This document shows, piece by piece, positions 17,538 through 25,060 of a stretch of 64,000 bases of DNA (the stretch's first letter is position 1; every line of letters begins with the position of its first letter). The notes under the pieces were generated by a model, which was given only the letters and a program-made list of their open reading frames with translations, ran no database searches and had not been told where the DNA came from. Location: NCBI RefSeq assembly GCF_042676185.1, contig NZ_JBHTJT010000038.1, positions 62,001 through 126,000 of the forward strand, read 5' to 3'. This DNA comes from Tropicimonas aquimaris (GTDB taxonomy: Bacteria; Pseudomonadota; Alphaproteobacteria; Rhodobacterales; Rhodobacteraceae). The position numbers and the translations under genes were made by a program.

Positions 17538-18329
17538 ATGCCCGACCACCATTCCAACGAGCCCGGACACGAGCTCCACATCCAGCACCCGCGCCGCAAG
17601 CCCGGGCTGCTGGCCAATCTCCGCTCGTCTTTTCTGACCGGTCTGGTGGTGATCGCCCCGGTGGGGCTGACTGTCTGGCTGATATGGACCGTCGTCGGCT
17701 GGGTCGATGCCTTCGTCCTGCCTTTCGTGCCGGACGCCTACCAGCCGGAAACCTACTTCAAGAAGTATTTCGGCGAGGACACCACGATCAACGTCCGTGG
17801 CGTCGGCGTGGTGTTCTTCCTGGTATTTACCGTCGTCATCGGCTGGATCGCCAAGGGTGTCATCGGCCGGTCGCTGATCGATTGGGCCGAGGGGCTGGTC
17901 GACAGGATGCCGATCGTCCGGACCATCTACAACGGCGTGAAACAGATCGCCGAGACGGTCTTCGCACAGACCGAGAACAACTTCGACAAGGCCTGCTTGA
18001 TCCAGTACCCCCGTGAGGGCCTCTGGGCGATTGCCTTCGTCTCGACCAATGCCAAGGGCGAGATTTCCCGTCGGGTGCCACGCGACGGGCGGATCATTTC
18101 TGTCTTTCTGCCCACGACCCCGAACCCGACCTCCGGCTTCCTGCTGTTCGTGCCGGAAGAAGACGTAGTCTACCTCGACATGTCGGTGGAGGACGCGGCG
18201 AAACTGGTGATCTCGGGCGGCCTGGTCTATCCCGCCGATGCCAACGGCACGGGCGATGTGCCTCCGACACCCGGAGGCATACCGCTTGCCGTCGAAGCCG
18301 AGCGGCAGCGCGACAAGCTCGACGCGTGA
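17538..18329 (+). CDS. DUF502 family membrane protein
   Basis: 263 residues. A charged His-rich N-terminus precedes two membrane helices, about residues 34-58 (TGLVVIAPVGLTVWLIW) and 88-108 (VGVVFFLVFTVVIGWIA). The conserved DRMPIVRTIYNGVKQIAETV follows, and the soluble part includes PTTPNPTSGFLLFVPEEDV. These are the hallmarks of DUF502. Function is not established; homologues occur across bacteria and in plant membranes. No operon partner is evident. Confidence 0.88.
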   Translation: MPDHHSNEPGHELHIQHPRRKPGLLANLRSSFLTGLVVIAPVGLTVWLIWTVVGWVDAFVLPFVPDAYQPETYFKKYFGEDTTINVRGVGVVFFLVFTVVIGWIAKGVIGRSLIDWAEGLVDRMPIVRTIYNGVKQIAETVFAQTENNFDKACLIQYPREGLWAIAFVSTNAKGEISRRVPRDGRIISVFLPTTPNPTSGFLLFVPEEDVVYLDMSVEDAAKLVISGGLVYPADANGTGDVPPTPGGIPLAVEAERQRDKLDA

Positions 18330-18336
18330 GCCGGGC

Positions 18337-19380
18337 CTAGCCGAACATCTCCCTCAGATCGACGGTGCTGCGCTCGTTCAGGTCGTCCCTGTGCTCGGCC
18401 AGAAAACGATCGGCCGCCGTGCGGCCTGCCGCCTTCAACCGCGACAGGATCACCGGGGACGGCACGATCTTGGTCGCGACGGACAGGTCGCGCATGAAAT
18501 CGTCGTCGGCGATCATGTGCACCAGCACGTCGCGCATCTGCCCCCGCTCGACCCGCCCGTCCGCGATCAGCTCCTTGACGAAGTTGATCGCCCGCAATTC
18601 ACGCAGCAGCGAAGAATTGAAGCTGATCTCGTTGATCCGATTGTGAATTTCCGATCCCGTCCGCGGCACCTCCGGCCGGAAGAGCGGGTTGATGTTCACG
18701 ATCAGCACGTCTGAGGGATAGTCCGGCTGGAACAGCGGAAAGAGCGCGGGATTGCCGGTGTAGCCACCGTCCCAGAACGCCTCGAGCTCCCCGGTGCGCG
18801 GATCGACCACCTCCACCGCCTGGAACAGCGACGGCAGGCAGCCTGAGGCCAGGATCGTCTCGGTCGAGATCTCGTGCCCAGAAAAGACCCGGATCTTGCC
18901 GCTGCGAACGTTGGTGGCGGAGACGAAGAAGGCCGGGCCGGTGTCGGCGCAGACGCGGTCGTATTCGAACCGCTCCACGATCCGCTCCAGCGGGTTGGAA
19001 TAGAACGGCCCGTAGGAATAGGGGCTGACCACCCGGCTGGCGATATCCGCCATGCCGTAGAGCGGCGAGCTCTCCAGAATTTGCGCATAGACCTCGCTCG
19101 GCGGCGCGAAAGGCGCGAACCAGTGGGTCAGGCGCAGGTCCTGCACGCCGGCAACCTGGTGTCAGAGCCAGTCAAGGTTGGCCCGCGCGGCCTCCCGATC
19201 CTGCCCTTTGCCGTCGGCCACCAACCCCGCCTTCAGCGCAGCGCCGTTCAGCGCGCCCGCCGAGGTCCCTGAGATCGCGGCGATCTCGATCTCCTCGTCG
19301 TCGAGCAAACGGTCGAGCACCCCCCAGGTAAAGGCGCCATGCGCGCCGCCGCCCTGGAGCGCCAGGTTAATCCGTTTCAT
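18337..19380 (-). pseudogene. Patatin-like phospholipase, interrupted by an in-frame TGA
   Basis: Both parts lie in one frame. The first 72 codons give MKRINLALQGGGAHGAFTWG (oxyanion loop) and GTSAGALNGAALKAG (serine in G-x-S-x-G), then a TGA at 19164-19162. The frame continues through HQVAGVQDLRLTHWF and the rest of a patatin, including the catalytic DGGYTGN near 18760. A single TGG-to-TGA change after LDWL would explain it, since tryptophan fits there. No restart with a good ribosome-binding site is evident. It may be a true pseudogene or a sequencing error. The intact product would be an intracellular lipid hydrolase. Confidence 0.85.
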
Positions 19381-19390
19381 CGCTGCGCCT

Positions 19391-19420
19391 TTCTTCTGTC
19401 CCCAGATATCCGGGGGGAGA
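19391..19420 (-). repeat. Dispersed intergenic repeat, copy 2
   Basis: Read on the minus strand this is similar to 15569-15604, sharing GGATAT and GGACAGAAGAA. Two GC-rich hairpins lie beside it (CGCGGCC/GGCCGCG and GGGGGC/GCCCCC, about 19421-19457), between bdhA and the patatin gene. They may act as an attenuator or terminator for bdhA. Confidence 0.5.
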
Positions 19421-19467
19421 CGCGGCCCTGGCCGCGTCGGGGGCAGCGCCCCCGGCCCGAATCCGTG

Positions 19468-20241
19468 TCAGGAAGCTGTCCAGCCGCCATCCGCGGACAG
19501 CGTCGTTCCGGTGATCTGCGCCGCGGCCTCCGAGCAAAGGAACAGCACCATTCCCCCCAACTGCTCCACGGTCACGAACTCCTTGGATGGCTGCTTGGCA
19601 AGGATCACCTTCTCAATCGCCTCGGCCTCGGGGATATTGTATTCCTTGGCCGTATTGGGGATCTGCGCCTCGACCAGCGGCGTCAACACGTAGCCAGGGC
19701 AGATCGCATTGGCGGTGATCGGCTCCCGGGCCGTTTCCAGCGCGACGACCTTGGTCATGCCGACGACCCCGTGCTTGGCCGTGACATAGGCCGACTTGAA
19801 CGGGCTTGCGCGCAATCCGTGGGCGGAGGCGATGTTGACCACCCTGCCCCAGCCGGCCTTGCGCATCAGGGGCAAGGCGGCGGCGGTGGTGTGAAAGGCC
19901 GAGGACATGTTGATCGCGATAATCGCGTCCCATTTCTCCACCGGAAATTCGTCGATCGCTGCGACGTGCTGAATCCCGGCGTTGTTCACCAGGATATCGC
20001 AGGCGCCCGCCTTCTCGACCAGGGCGCGGCACTCGTCGCCCTTCGACATGTCGGCCTTGATGTACCGCGCGGACGTGCCTGTCGCCTTCGCGATCTCCTC
20101 GGCCAGAGCATGATCCTCGTCGCGGTCCGTGAAGGAGTTCAGCACCACGTCTGCGCCGGCCCGCGCCAGTTCCCAGGCGACCCCGAGGCCAATCCCGGAG
20201 TTTGACCCGGTGATAACGGCTGTCTTTCCGTTGAGTGACAT
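19468..20241 (-). CDS. bdhA: 3-hydroxybutyrate dehydrogenase (short-chain dehydrogenase)
   Basis: 257 residues. The cofactor motif TGSNSGIGLG is at 11-20, NNAGIQHV at 86-93, and the catalytic triad is S139, Y152 and K156 (SAYVTAKHG). NAGIQHVAAIDEFP, and LVEAQIPNTAKEYNIPEAEA in the lid, match 3-hydroxybutyrate dehydrogenases rather than general SDRs. It oxidises D-3-hydroxybutyrate to acetoacetate with NAD in polyhydroxybutyrate turnover. GGAGG lies before the ATG at 20241. The patatin-like gene downstream could once have been co-transcribed. Confidence 0.9.
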   Translation of the reverse strand: MSLNGKTAVITGSNSGIGLGVAWELARAGADVVLNSFTDRDEDHALAEEIAKATGTSARYIKADMSKGDECRALVEKAGACDILVNNAGIQHVAAIDEFPVEKWDAIIAINMSSAFHTTAAALPLMRKAGWGRVVNIASAHGLRASPFKSAYVTAKHGVVGMTKVVALETAREPITANAICPGYVLTPLVEAQIPNTAKEYNIPEAEAIEKVILAKQPSKEFVTVEQLGGMVLFLCSEAAAQITGTTLSADGGWTAS

Positions 20242-20397
20242 TGCGTTTCCTCCATTGTCAGTCCAGACGGACCATACATGCTGCACGCGCAAAATGAAGG
20301 ATTCGGGACGCGCGGTCGCAAACACGGCCAGTGCCGTCCCCGCGACCGAGAATGCCACCCGATGAAGATTGCCGCTCGAACGCCCTTTGAAGAGGGC

Positions 20398-20425
20398 AAA
20401 AAAACGCCCGCACAAGGCGGGCGTT
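20398..20425 (-). terminator. Rho-independent terminator of the candidate sRNA
   Basis: A 9-bp stem (20403-20411 with 20417-20425), 5-base loop, then seven U's on the minus strand. Nothing annotated lies upstream on that strand except the short candidate RNA. Confidence 0.85.
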
Positions 20426-20472
20426 AAGTCATTGAGGCAGGTTTCATACAGGCAAGAAACCTATCGAGCAGT
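20398..20472 (-). ncRNA. Candidate small RNA, about 75 nt
   Basis: A textbook promoter (20479-20507) and a textbook terminator (20398-20425) on the minus strand bracket only about 75 bases without a reading frame. The transcript would start near 20472. It contains a stem-loop, GGTTTC...GAAACC (about 20439-20460), a single-stranded TGCCTCAATGACTT, and the terminator stem AACGCCCGC/GCGGGCGTT with seven U's, a layout typical of Hfq-dependent sRNAs. Targets are unknown. The alternative, a 5' leader with attenuator for bdhA, is possible but leaves 156 bases before that gene. Confidence 0.62.
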
Positions 20473-20478
20473 GCCTTA

Positions 20479-20507
20479 GTTATACGCAAACAACCGCCAG
20501 AGTCCAA
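20479..20507 (-). promoter_or_regulatory. Sigma-70-type promoter of the candidate sRNA
   Basis: On the minus strand TTGGAC (20502-20507) and TATAAC (20479-20484) are separated by exactly 17 bases, the best promoter match I found in the window. It is divergent from the peptide-binding protein gene. Confidence 0.7.
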
Positions 20508-20586
20508 GTTAAAAGTTTGAAATACTTGACTTGCAGGACTACGCTCTCGGCCAAACAAACAAGGGCAGTGAGGGATTGTTGCGAAA

Positions 20587-22401
20587 ATGCGGTACGATTT
20601 TTTCTGTGGAATCCGGCCGATTGTGCTGGCCACGTGCCTGAGCGCTTCAGGCGGATTCGTTAACGCAGAGCCCGCACATGGCATAGCTATGTATGGCGAC
20701 CCCGCGCTTCCACCGGATTTTGTGTCTCTGCCCTATGTCAATCCGGACGCGCCAACTGGTGGCCGCATCGTCCTTTCGGAGGTGGGCGGCTTCGACAGCC
20801 TCAATCCTTTCATCCTCAAGGGCAACTCCGTCTATGGTCACAGGGTCTACGGCTTCGAGAGCCTCATGGGCCGGAACTGGGACGAGCCTTTCACCCTCTA
20901 CGGCCTGCTGGCCGAATCGGTGGAGACCGGCCCGAATCGAGAATGGGTCGAATTCACGCTGCGACCGGAAGCCCGTTTCTCCGACGGCTCGCCGGTGACC
21001 GTCGAGGACGTGCTCTGGTCCTTCGAGACGCTCGGCACCCTGGGCCATCCGCGCTACCACGCGGGCTGGGAAAAGATCGAGACCGCCGAGGTCGTGGGAG
21101 AGCGCACCGTCCGCTTCACCTTCAACACCGAGGATAACGAATTGCCGCTGATCCTCGGTCTGCGCCCGATCCTGCAGAAAGCCGCCTACGAAGGCCGCGC
21201 CTTCCATGAGAGCACGCTCGAGCCGCCCGTGGGCTCCGGCCCTTACGTAATCTCGGATTATGAGCCCGGCCGCTTCCTGACGCTCAAGAAGGATCCGGAC
21301 TGGTGGGGCGCCGACCTGCCTTTCAACCGCGGCCAGCACAACATCGACGAGATCCGCTACGAATGGTTCGGCGATGCCGATGTGGCCTTCGAGGCGTTCC
21401 GCGCCGGAGAGATCTCTTTCAACCGGGAAGGCAATCTCGCCAAGTGGCGTACGGCCTACGATTTTCCCGCAGTACGTTCCGGCGAGGTCGTGCTGGCGGA
21501 AATCCCGCACCAGCGGCCCGGCGGCATCCGGGGCTTCGTGATGAACACCCGCCGCGCGCCCTTCGACGACTGGCGGGTGCGTGATGCTCTGATCCACGCG
21601 TTCAACTTCGAGTTCATCAACAACGCCATCAATGGAGGCGAGGAGCCTCGGATCGCGTCCTACTTCACCAACTCGGTGCTGGCGATGTCCGACGGGCCGG
21701 CCGAGGGCAAGGTGCGTGAGTACCTCGAGCCTTTTGCCGACCAACTCCTGCCGGGCGCGCTTGAAGGCTACACCCTGCCCACCTCCGACGGCAGCGAGGC
21801 CAATCGCCGGAACACCCGCAAGGCCATCGGCATCCTCTCGGACGCCGGATGGACGGTGCAGGACGGGGTGATGAAGAACGCCGACGGACAAGCGCTGAAG
21901 TTCGATATCCTCCTGCAATCGGGGGACACGCAGAACATCAACATCGCCGAGCTCTACGCCGAGCAGCTCAAGCGGATCGGCGTGGTGGCCAACCTCGTGA
22001 CCGTGGACGCCGCGCAATACAAGGAGCGCACGCAGGCGTACGATTTCGACATGGCCCATTACATTCGGCTGATGTCGCTGAGTCCGGGCAACGAGCAGAT
22101 TCTCTACTGGGGCAAGGACGGCGTCACCGAGCCGGGCACCCGCAACTGGATGGGAATGAACAACCCGGCGGTGGAATCGCTGATCCAGTCGATGCTGAAT
22201 GCCACGGACCAGGAGGATTTCCAAGCCGCGGTGAAGGCGCTCGATCGGGTGCTGACCACCGGGCGCTATGTGATCCCGATCTGGTACTCGCCGGTCAGCC
22301 ACATCGCCTACAAATCCGAACTGAAATACCCCGAGGGCAAGACACAGATGTATGGCGATTGGCTCGGTTTCCAGCCGGACGTCTGGTGGGTCGAGAACTG
22401 A
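20587..22401 (+). CDS. Extracellular solute-binding protein family 5 (YejA-like oligopeptide type)
   Basis: 604 residues with a signal peptide ending near GGFVNAEPAHG. The family-5 fold is shown by VNPDAPTGGRIVLSEVGGFDSLNPF (about 46-70), FTLRPEARFSDGSPVTVEDVLWSFE and the C-terminal RYVIPIWYSPVSHIAY. The early region resembles YejA, the binding component of a peptide/microcin C importer. No permease or ATPase genes accompany it, so it probably serves a transporter encoded elsewhere. The promoter must lie in the 80 bases after the sRNA promoter. Confidence 0.88.
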   Translation: MRYDFFCGIRPIVLATCLSASGGFVNAEPAHGIAMYGDPALPPDFVSLPYVNPDAPTGGRIVLSEVGGFDSLNPFILKGNSVYGHRVYGFESLMGRNWDEPFTLYGLLAESVETGPNREWVEFTLRPEARFSDGSPVTVEDVLWSFETLGTLGHPRYHAGWEKIETAEVVGERTVRFTFNTEDNELPLILGLRPILQKAAYEGRAFHESTLEPPVGSGPYVISDYEPGRFLTLKKDPDWWGADLPFNRGQHNIDEIRYEWFGDADVAFEAFRAGEISFNREGNLAKWRTAYDFPAVRSGEVVLAEIPHQRPGGIRGFVMNTRRAPFDDWRVRDALIHAFNFEFINNAINGGEEPRIASYFTNSVLAMSDGPAEGKVREYLEPFADQLLPGALEGYTLPTSDGSEANRRNTRKAIGILSDAGWTVQDGVMKNADGQALKFDILLQSGDTQNINIAELYAEQLKRIGVVANLVTVDAAQYKERTQAYDFDMAHYIRLMSLSPGNEQILYWGKDGVTEPGTRNWMGMNNPAVESLIQSMLNATDQEDFQAAVKALDRVLTTGRYVIPIWYSPVSHIAYKSELKYPEGKTQMYGDWLGFQPDVWWVEN

Positions 22402-22442
22402 ACACAGCTCCGGGCACGCACCTGTCTCGGAGCTTCACAGTA

Positions 22443-22470
22443 AAAAGGGCCGCGAAATCGCGGCCCTTTT
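22443..22470. terminator. Bidirectional terminator between the binding-protein gene and rpsI
   Basis: AAAAGGGCCGCG (22443-22454) and CGCGGCCCTTTT (22459-22470) form a 12-bp stem with a 4-base loop and a T-run on either strand. It serves the two convergent genes. Confidence 0.9.
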
Positions 22471-22492
22471 CGTTTCTCGTATCCGTTGCGGA

Positions 22493-22981
22493 TCAGCGCT
22501 TGGAGAACTGGAAGCTCCGGCGGGCCTTGCGGCGGCCGAACTTCTTGCGTTCCACCACGCGGCTGTCGCGGGTCAGGAAACCCGCTGCCTTGAGCGGCGC
22601 GCGCAGGGCGGGATCGAACAGTTGCAGAGCCTTGGAGATGCCGTGCTTCACGGCACCGGCCTGACCAGACAGGCCGCCGCCCTTGACGGTTGCGACGACG
22701 TCGAATTCGCCTTCGACACCGGCGATCTGGAACGGCTGATTCAGGATCAGCTGCTGCACCGGACGGGCGAAGTAGACGGTTATATCGCGGCCGTTGACGG
22801 TGACCTTGCCGGAGCCCGGCTTGATCCAGACGCGGGCGACCGCGTCCTTCCGCTTGCCAGTGGCGTAGGAGCGACCCAGCTCGTCACGGACCGGCTCACG
22901 GTTGACCAGTTCTTCGACGATCGGAGCGCTGCCTTCGGCGACTTCGTTCAGCTCGGCGAGGGATTTGATTTCTTCGACCAT
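22493..22981 (-). CDS. rpsI: 30S ribosomal protein S9
   Basis: 162 residues, with an extra acidic N-terminal extension of about 35 residues that is usual in alphaproteobacteria. The core has ATGKRKDAVARVWIKPGSG and GGGLSGQAGA, and ends ERKKFGRRKARRSFQFSKR with the basic tail that reaches the ribosomal P site. It follows rplM by 5 bases. Confidence 0.98.
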   Translation of the reverse strand: MVEEIKSLAELNEVAEGSAPIVEELVNREPVRDELGRSYATGKRKDAVARVWIKPGSGKVTVNGRDITVYFARPVQQLILNQPFQIAGVEGEFDVVATVKGGGLSGQAGAVKHGISKALQLFDPALRAPLKAAGFLTRDSRVVERKKFGRRKARRSFQFSKR

Positions 22982-22986
22982 TGTCC

Positions 22987-23445
22987 TCAGCTCCGGGTGT
23001 TCTTCTTGTTCATGGACTTGACGTCGAGCACTTCGGGCTTCTGGGCCTCATGGGGATGCTCGGTGCCGGCGTACACGCGCAGATTGGTCATCTGTTGGCG
23101 GCTCAGCTTGTTGCCCGGCAGCATGCGCTTGACCGCCTGGGTCACGACGCGCTCGGGGTACTTGCCCTCGAGGATCTGCCCGGTGGTGCGGGACTTGATG
23201 CCGCCCGGGTAGCCGGTGTGCCAGTAGTTCGGCTTCATGCGCTTGTTGCCCGTGATCTGCACCTTCTCGGCGTTGATCACGATGACATTGTCGCCCATGT
23301 CCATGTGCGGGGTGAAGGTCGCCTTGTGCTTGCCGCGCAGGCGATTGGCGACGATCGAGGCGAGACGGCCCAGCACCACGCCTTCGGCGTCGATGATGAT
23401 CCATTTCTTGTCGATATCCGCCGGGGTCGCGGTAAAGGTTTTCAT
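22987..23445 (-). CDS. rplM: 50S ribosomal protein L13
   Basis: 152 residues. It begins MKTFTATPADIDKKWIIIDA and contains NVIVINAEKVQITGNKR and KRMLPGNKLSRQQMTNLRVY, the L13 signature region. It is the first gene of the rplM-rpsI operon, with a promoter about 70 bases upstream. Confidence 0.98.
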   Translation of the reverse strand: MKTFTATPADIDKKWIIIDAEGVVLGRLASIVANRLRGKHKATFTPHMDMGDNVIVINAEKVQITGNKRMKPNYWHTGYPGGIKSRTTGQILEGKYPERVVTQAVKRMLPGNKLSRQQMTNLRVYAGTEHPHEAQKPEVLDVKSMNKKNTRS

Positions 23446-23511
23446 GGTTCTTGCTCTTATGATCCGTCGGGGGGGCGGCCAAGACGGACGCCCGAAGCGA
23501 TTGATGGAGCG

Positions 23512-23539
23512 GTTCTAAGGATTTCCGCACTTGGGTCAA
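23512..23539 (-). promoter_or_regulatory. Putative promoter of rplM-rpsI
   Basis: On the minus strand TTGACC (23534-23539) and TAGAAC (23512-23517) lie 16 bases apart, 67 bases upstream of rplM. The DNA above it (about 23545-23615) is strikingly AT-rich, as expected for an UP-element or strong ribosomal-protein promoter. Confidence 0.6.
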
Positions 23540-23633
23540 GAGACAATTACTCAAAATAACCCAATAATAACAGAGACTTAAAATTACGGTATCATTTTAC
23601 CCCAAAAAACCTCCTTTTCCGGCCACTTCCAGG

Positions 23634-24056
23634 TCAGCGCGCCGGAGGGATCGCATAAGTCATGCCGGCGCGGGCCACCGGCTCGGGCTGTCCCTCGCTG
23701 AAGATCAGCACGTCGCCGACCGCGAGCTGCCGCCCGAGCTTGAGCAGGCGCGCCTCTGCAAGCAGATCGCAGCCGGCCGCGGGCTTGCGCATGAAGTCGA
23801 TCGAACAGTTCGTGGTTACCGCCAGCGCCACCGGGCCGATGCGGGAGAGCACCGCGAGGTAGATCGCCACATCTGCAAGCGCGAACATTGACGGGCCTGA
23901 GACGGTGCCACCCGGGCGCAGGTGCGCCTCCCGGATCGCCATCCGCATAGTGAGTGCCGCCGCCGAGAGGCTCTCGACCCGGAAATCGTCAACCACCTGC
24001 GGGAACTCCCGCGCCAGGAACGACTCCAGCTCTTCCGCATTCATCGCCAGTGACAT
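23634..24056 (-). CDS. PaaI-type hotdog-fold thioesterase
   Basis: 140 residues. The hotdog core shows LRPGGTVSGPSMFALADVAIYLA (about 46-68), where the acidic residue on the long helix (D63) is the expected catalytic position. CSIDFMRKPAAG follows, the strand typical of the PaaI/4HBT family. It hydrolyses an acyl-CoA; the substrate is unknown. It is divergent from the enoyl-CoA hydratase gene with only 58 bases between, so the two acyl-CoA enzymes may share control. An ATG at 24044 is an alternative start. Confidence 0.85.
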   Translation of the reverse strand: MSLAMNAEELESFLAREFPQVVDDFRVESLSAAALTMRMAIREAHLRPGGTVSGPSMFALADVAIYLAVLSRIGPVALAVTTNCSIDFMRKPAAGCDLLAEARLLKLGRQLAVGDVLIFSEGQPEPVARAGMTYAIPPAR

Positions 24057-24114
24057 ACGCCCTTCCCCTCCCCGTCGACCGCGTTACTCTGCGGGCAGGC
24101 TATGGGAGGATGGC

Positions 24115-24906
24115 ATGACGGACGAGATCCTGTTGCGGGAGGACCGCGGTTACGTTGCGGAACTGACACTGAACTGCCCCTCGGCGCTGAATGCGCTCTC
24201 CAACGCAATGCTGGCCCGCCTGTCGGAAGAGCTCGCTTCGCTGGAACGGGACCGGCGCATCCGCGTGGTGATCCTGCGGGGGGCGGGCAAGGTGTTCTGC
24301 GCCGGGCACGACCTGAAGGAGATGCAGGCCGGCAGGCAGGCGGAGGATCGTGGCGCCGCCTATTTCGCGGATCTGTTCCGCTGTTGCGCCGATGTGATGC
24401 TGGCAATTCAGCGCCTGCCGCAGCCGGTGATCGCGGAGGCGCACGGCATTGCGACCGCGGCCGGCTGCCAGCTCGTCGCCTCCTGCGACATGGCGGTGGC
24501 GGCCAAAGGGACACGCTTCGGCGTGAACGGTGTCAATATCGGGCTGTTCTGCTCGACGCCGATGGTGGCGCTGAGCCGCGTCGTGCCGCGCAAGAAGGCC
24601 TTCGAGATGCTCAGCACCGGGCATTTCATCGACGCGGCCGAGGCAGAAGCCATCGGGCTGGTGAACCGCGTGGTGCCGGCGGAACACTTGCAGGCACAGA
24701 CGCGGGAGTTGGCCGGCCAGGTGGCGGCCAAGCTGGAGGCGGCGGTGCGGATCGGCAAGCGGGCCTTTTACGAGCAGATCGAGATGAAGATCGAGGACGC
24801 CTATGCCCACGCCGCGGCGGTGATGACGGAGAACATGCTGTGGCGCGACACCGACGAGGGCATCGCGGCCTTCATAGAGAAGCGCAAGCCCGACTGGGCC
24901 GAATGA
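24115..24906 (+). CDS. Enoyl-CoA hydratase/isomerase family protein
   Basis: 263 residues of the crotonase superfamily. The oxyanion-hole segments are FCAGHDLKEMQ (about residues 62-72) and GIATAAGCQLVASCDMAVA (about 110-128). One of the two catalytic glutamates of classical hydratases is not obvious (AAGCQL where G-G-C-E-L is common), so it may act on a non-standard substrate or be an isomerase. The start is fixed by GGGAGGA at 24104-24110. Confidence 0.87.
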   Translation: MTDEILLREDRGYVAELTLNCPSALNALSNAMLARLSEELASLERDRRIRVVILRGAGKVFCAGHDLKEMQAGRQAEDRGAAYFADLFRCCADVMLAIQRLPQPVIAEAHGIATAAGCQLVASCDMAVAAKGTRFGVNGVNIGLFCSTPMVALSRVVPRKKAFEMLSTGHFIDAAEAEAIGLVNRVVPAEHLQAQTRELAGQVAAKLEAAVRIGKRAFYEQIEMKIEDAYAHAAAVMTENMLWRDTDEGIAAFIEKRKPDWAE

Positions 24907-25060
24907 CGGTGGGCGCACTCCCGCCGGTTGTCGACGCGGCCTGCGCCGCGCCTTCTCCCGTTGGGCCGGGCGCGCCTTTTCCGACATTCCCTGTCGTCTT
25001 TGACCAAGCCCGCCCGCGGGGCGCTGGCGAGGCTCGGACAACAACAGCCGGAGGCCGCGC

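Noticed and set aside
19162..19164. Selenocysteine reading of the patatin TGA
   Set aside because: No SECIS-like hairpin follows, patatins are not selenoproteins, and tryptophan fits the position better.
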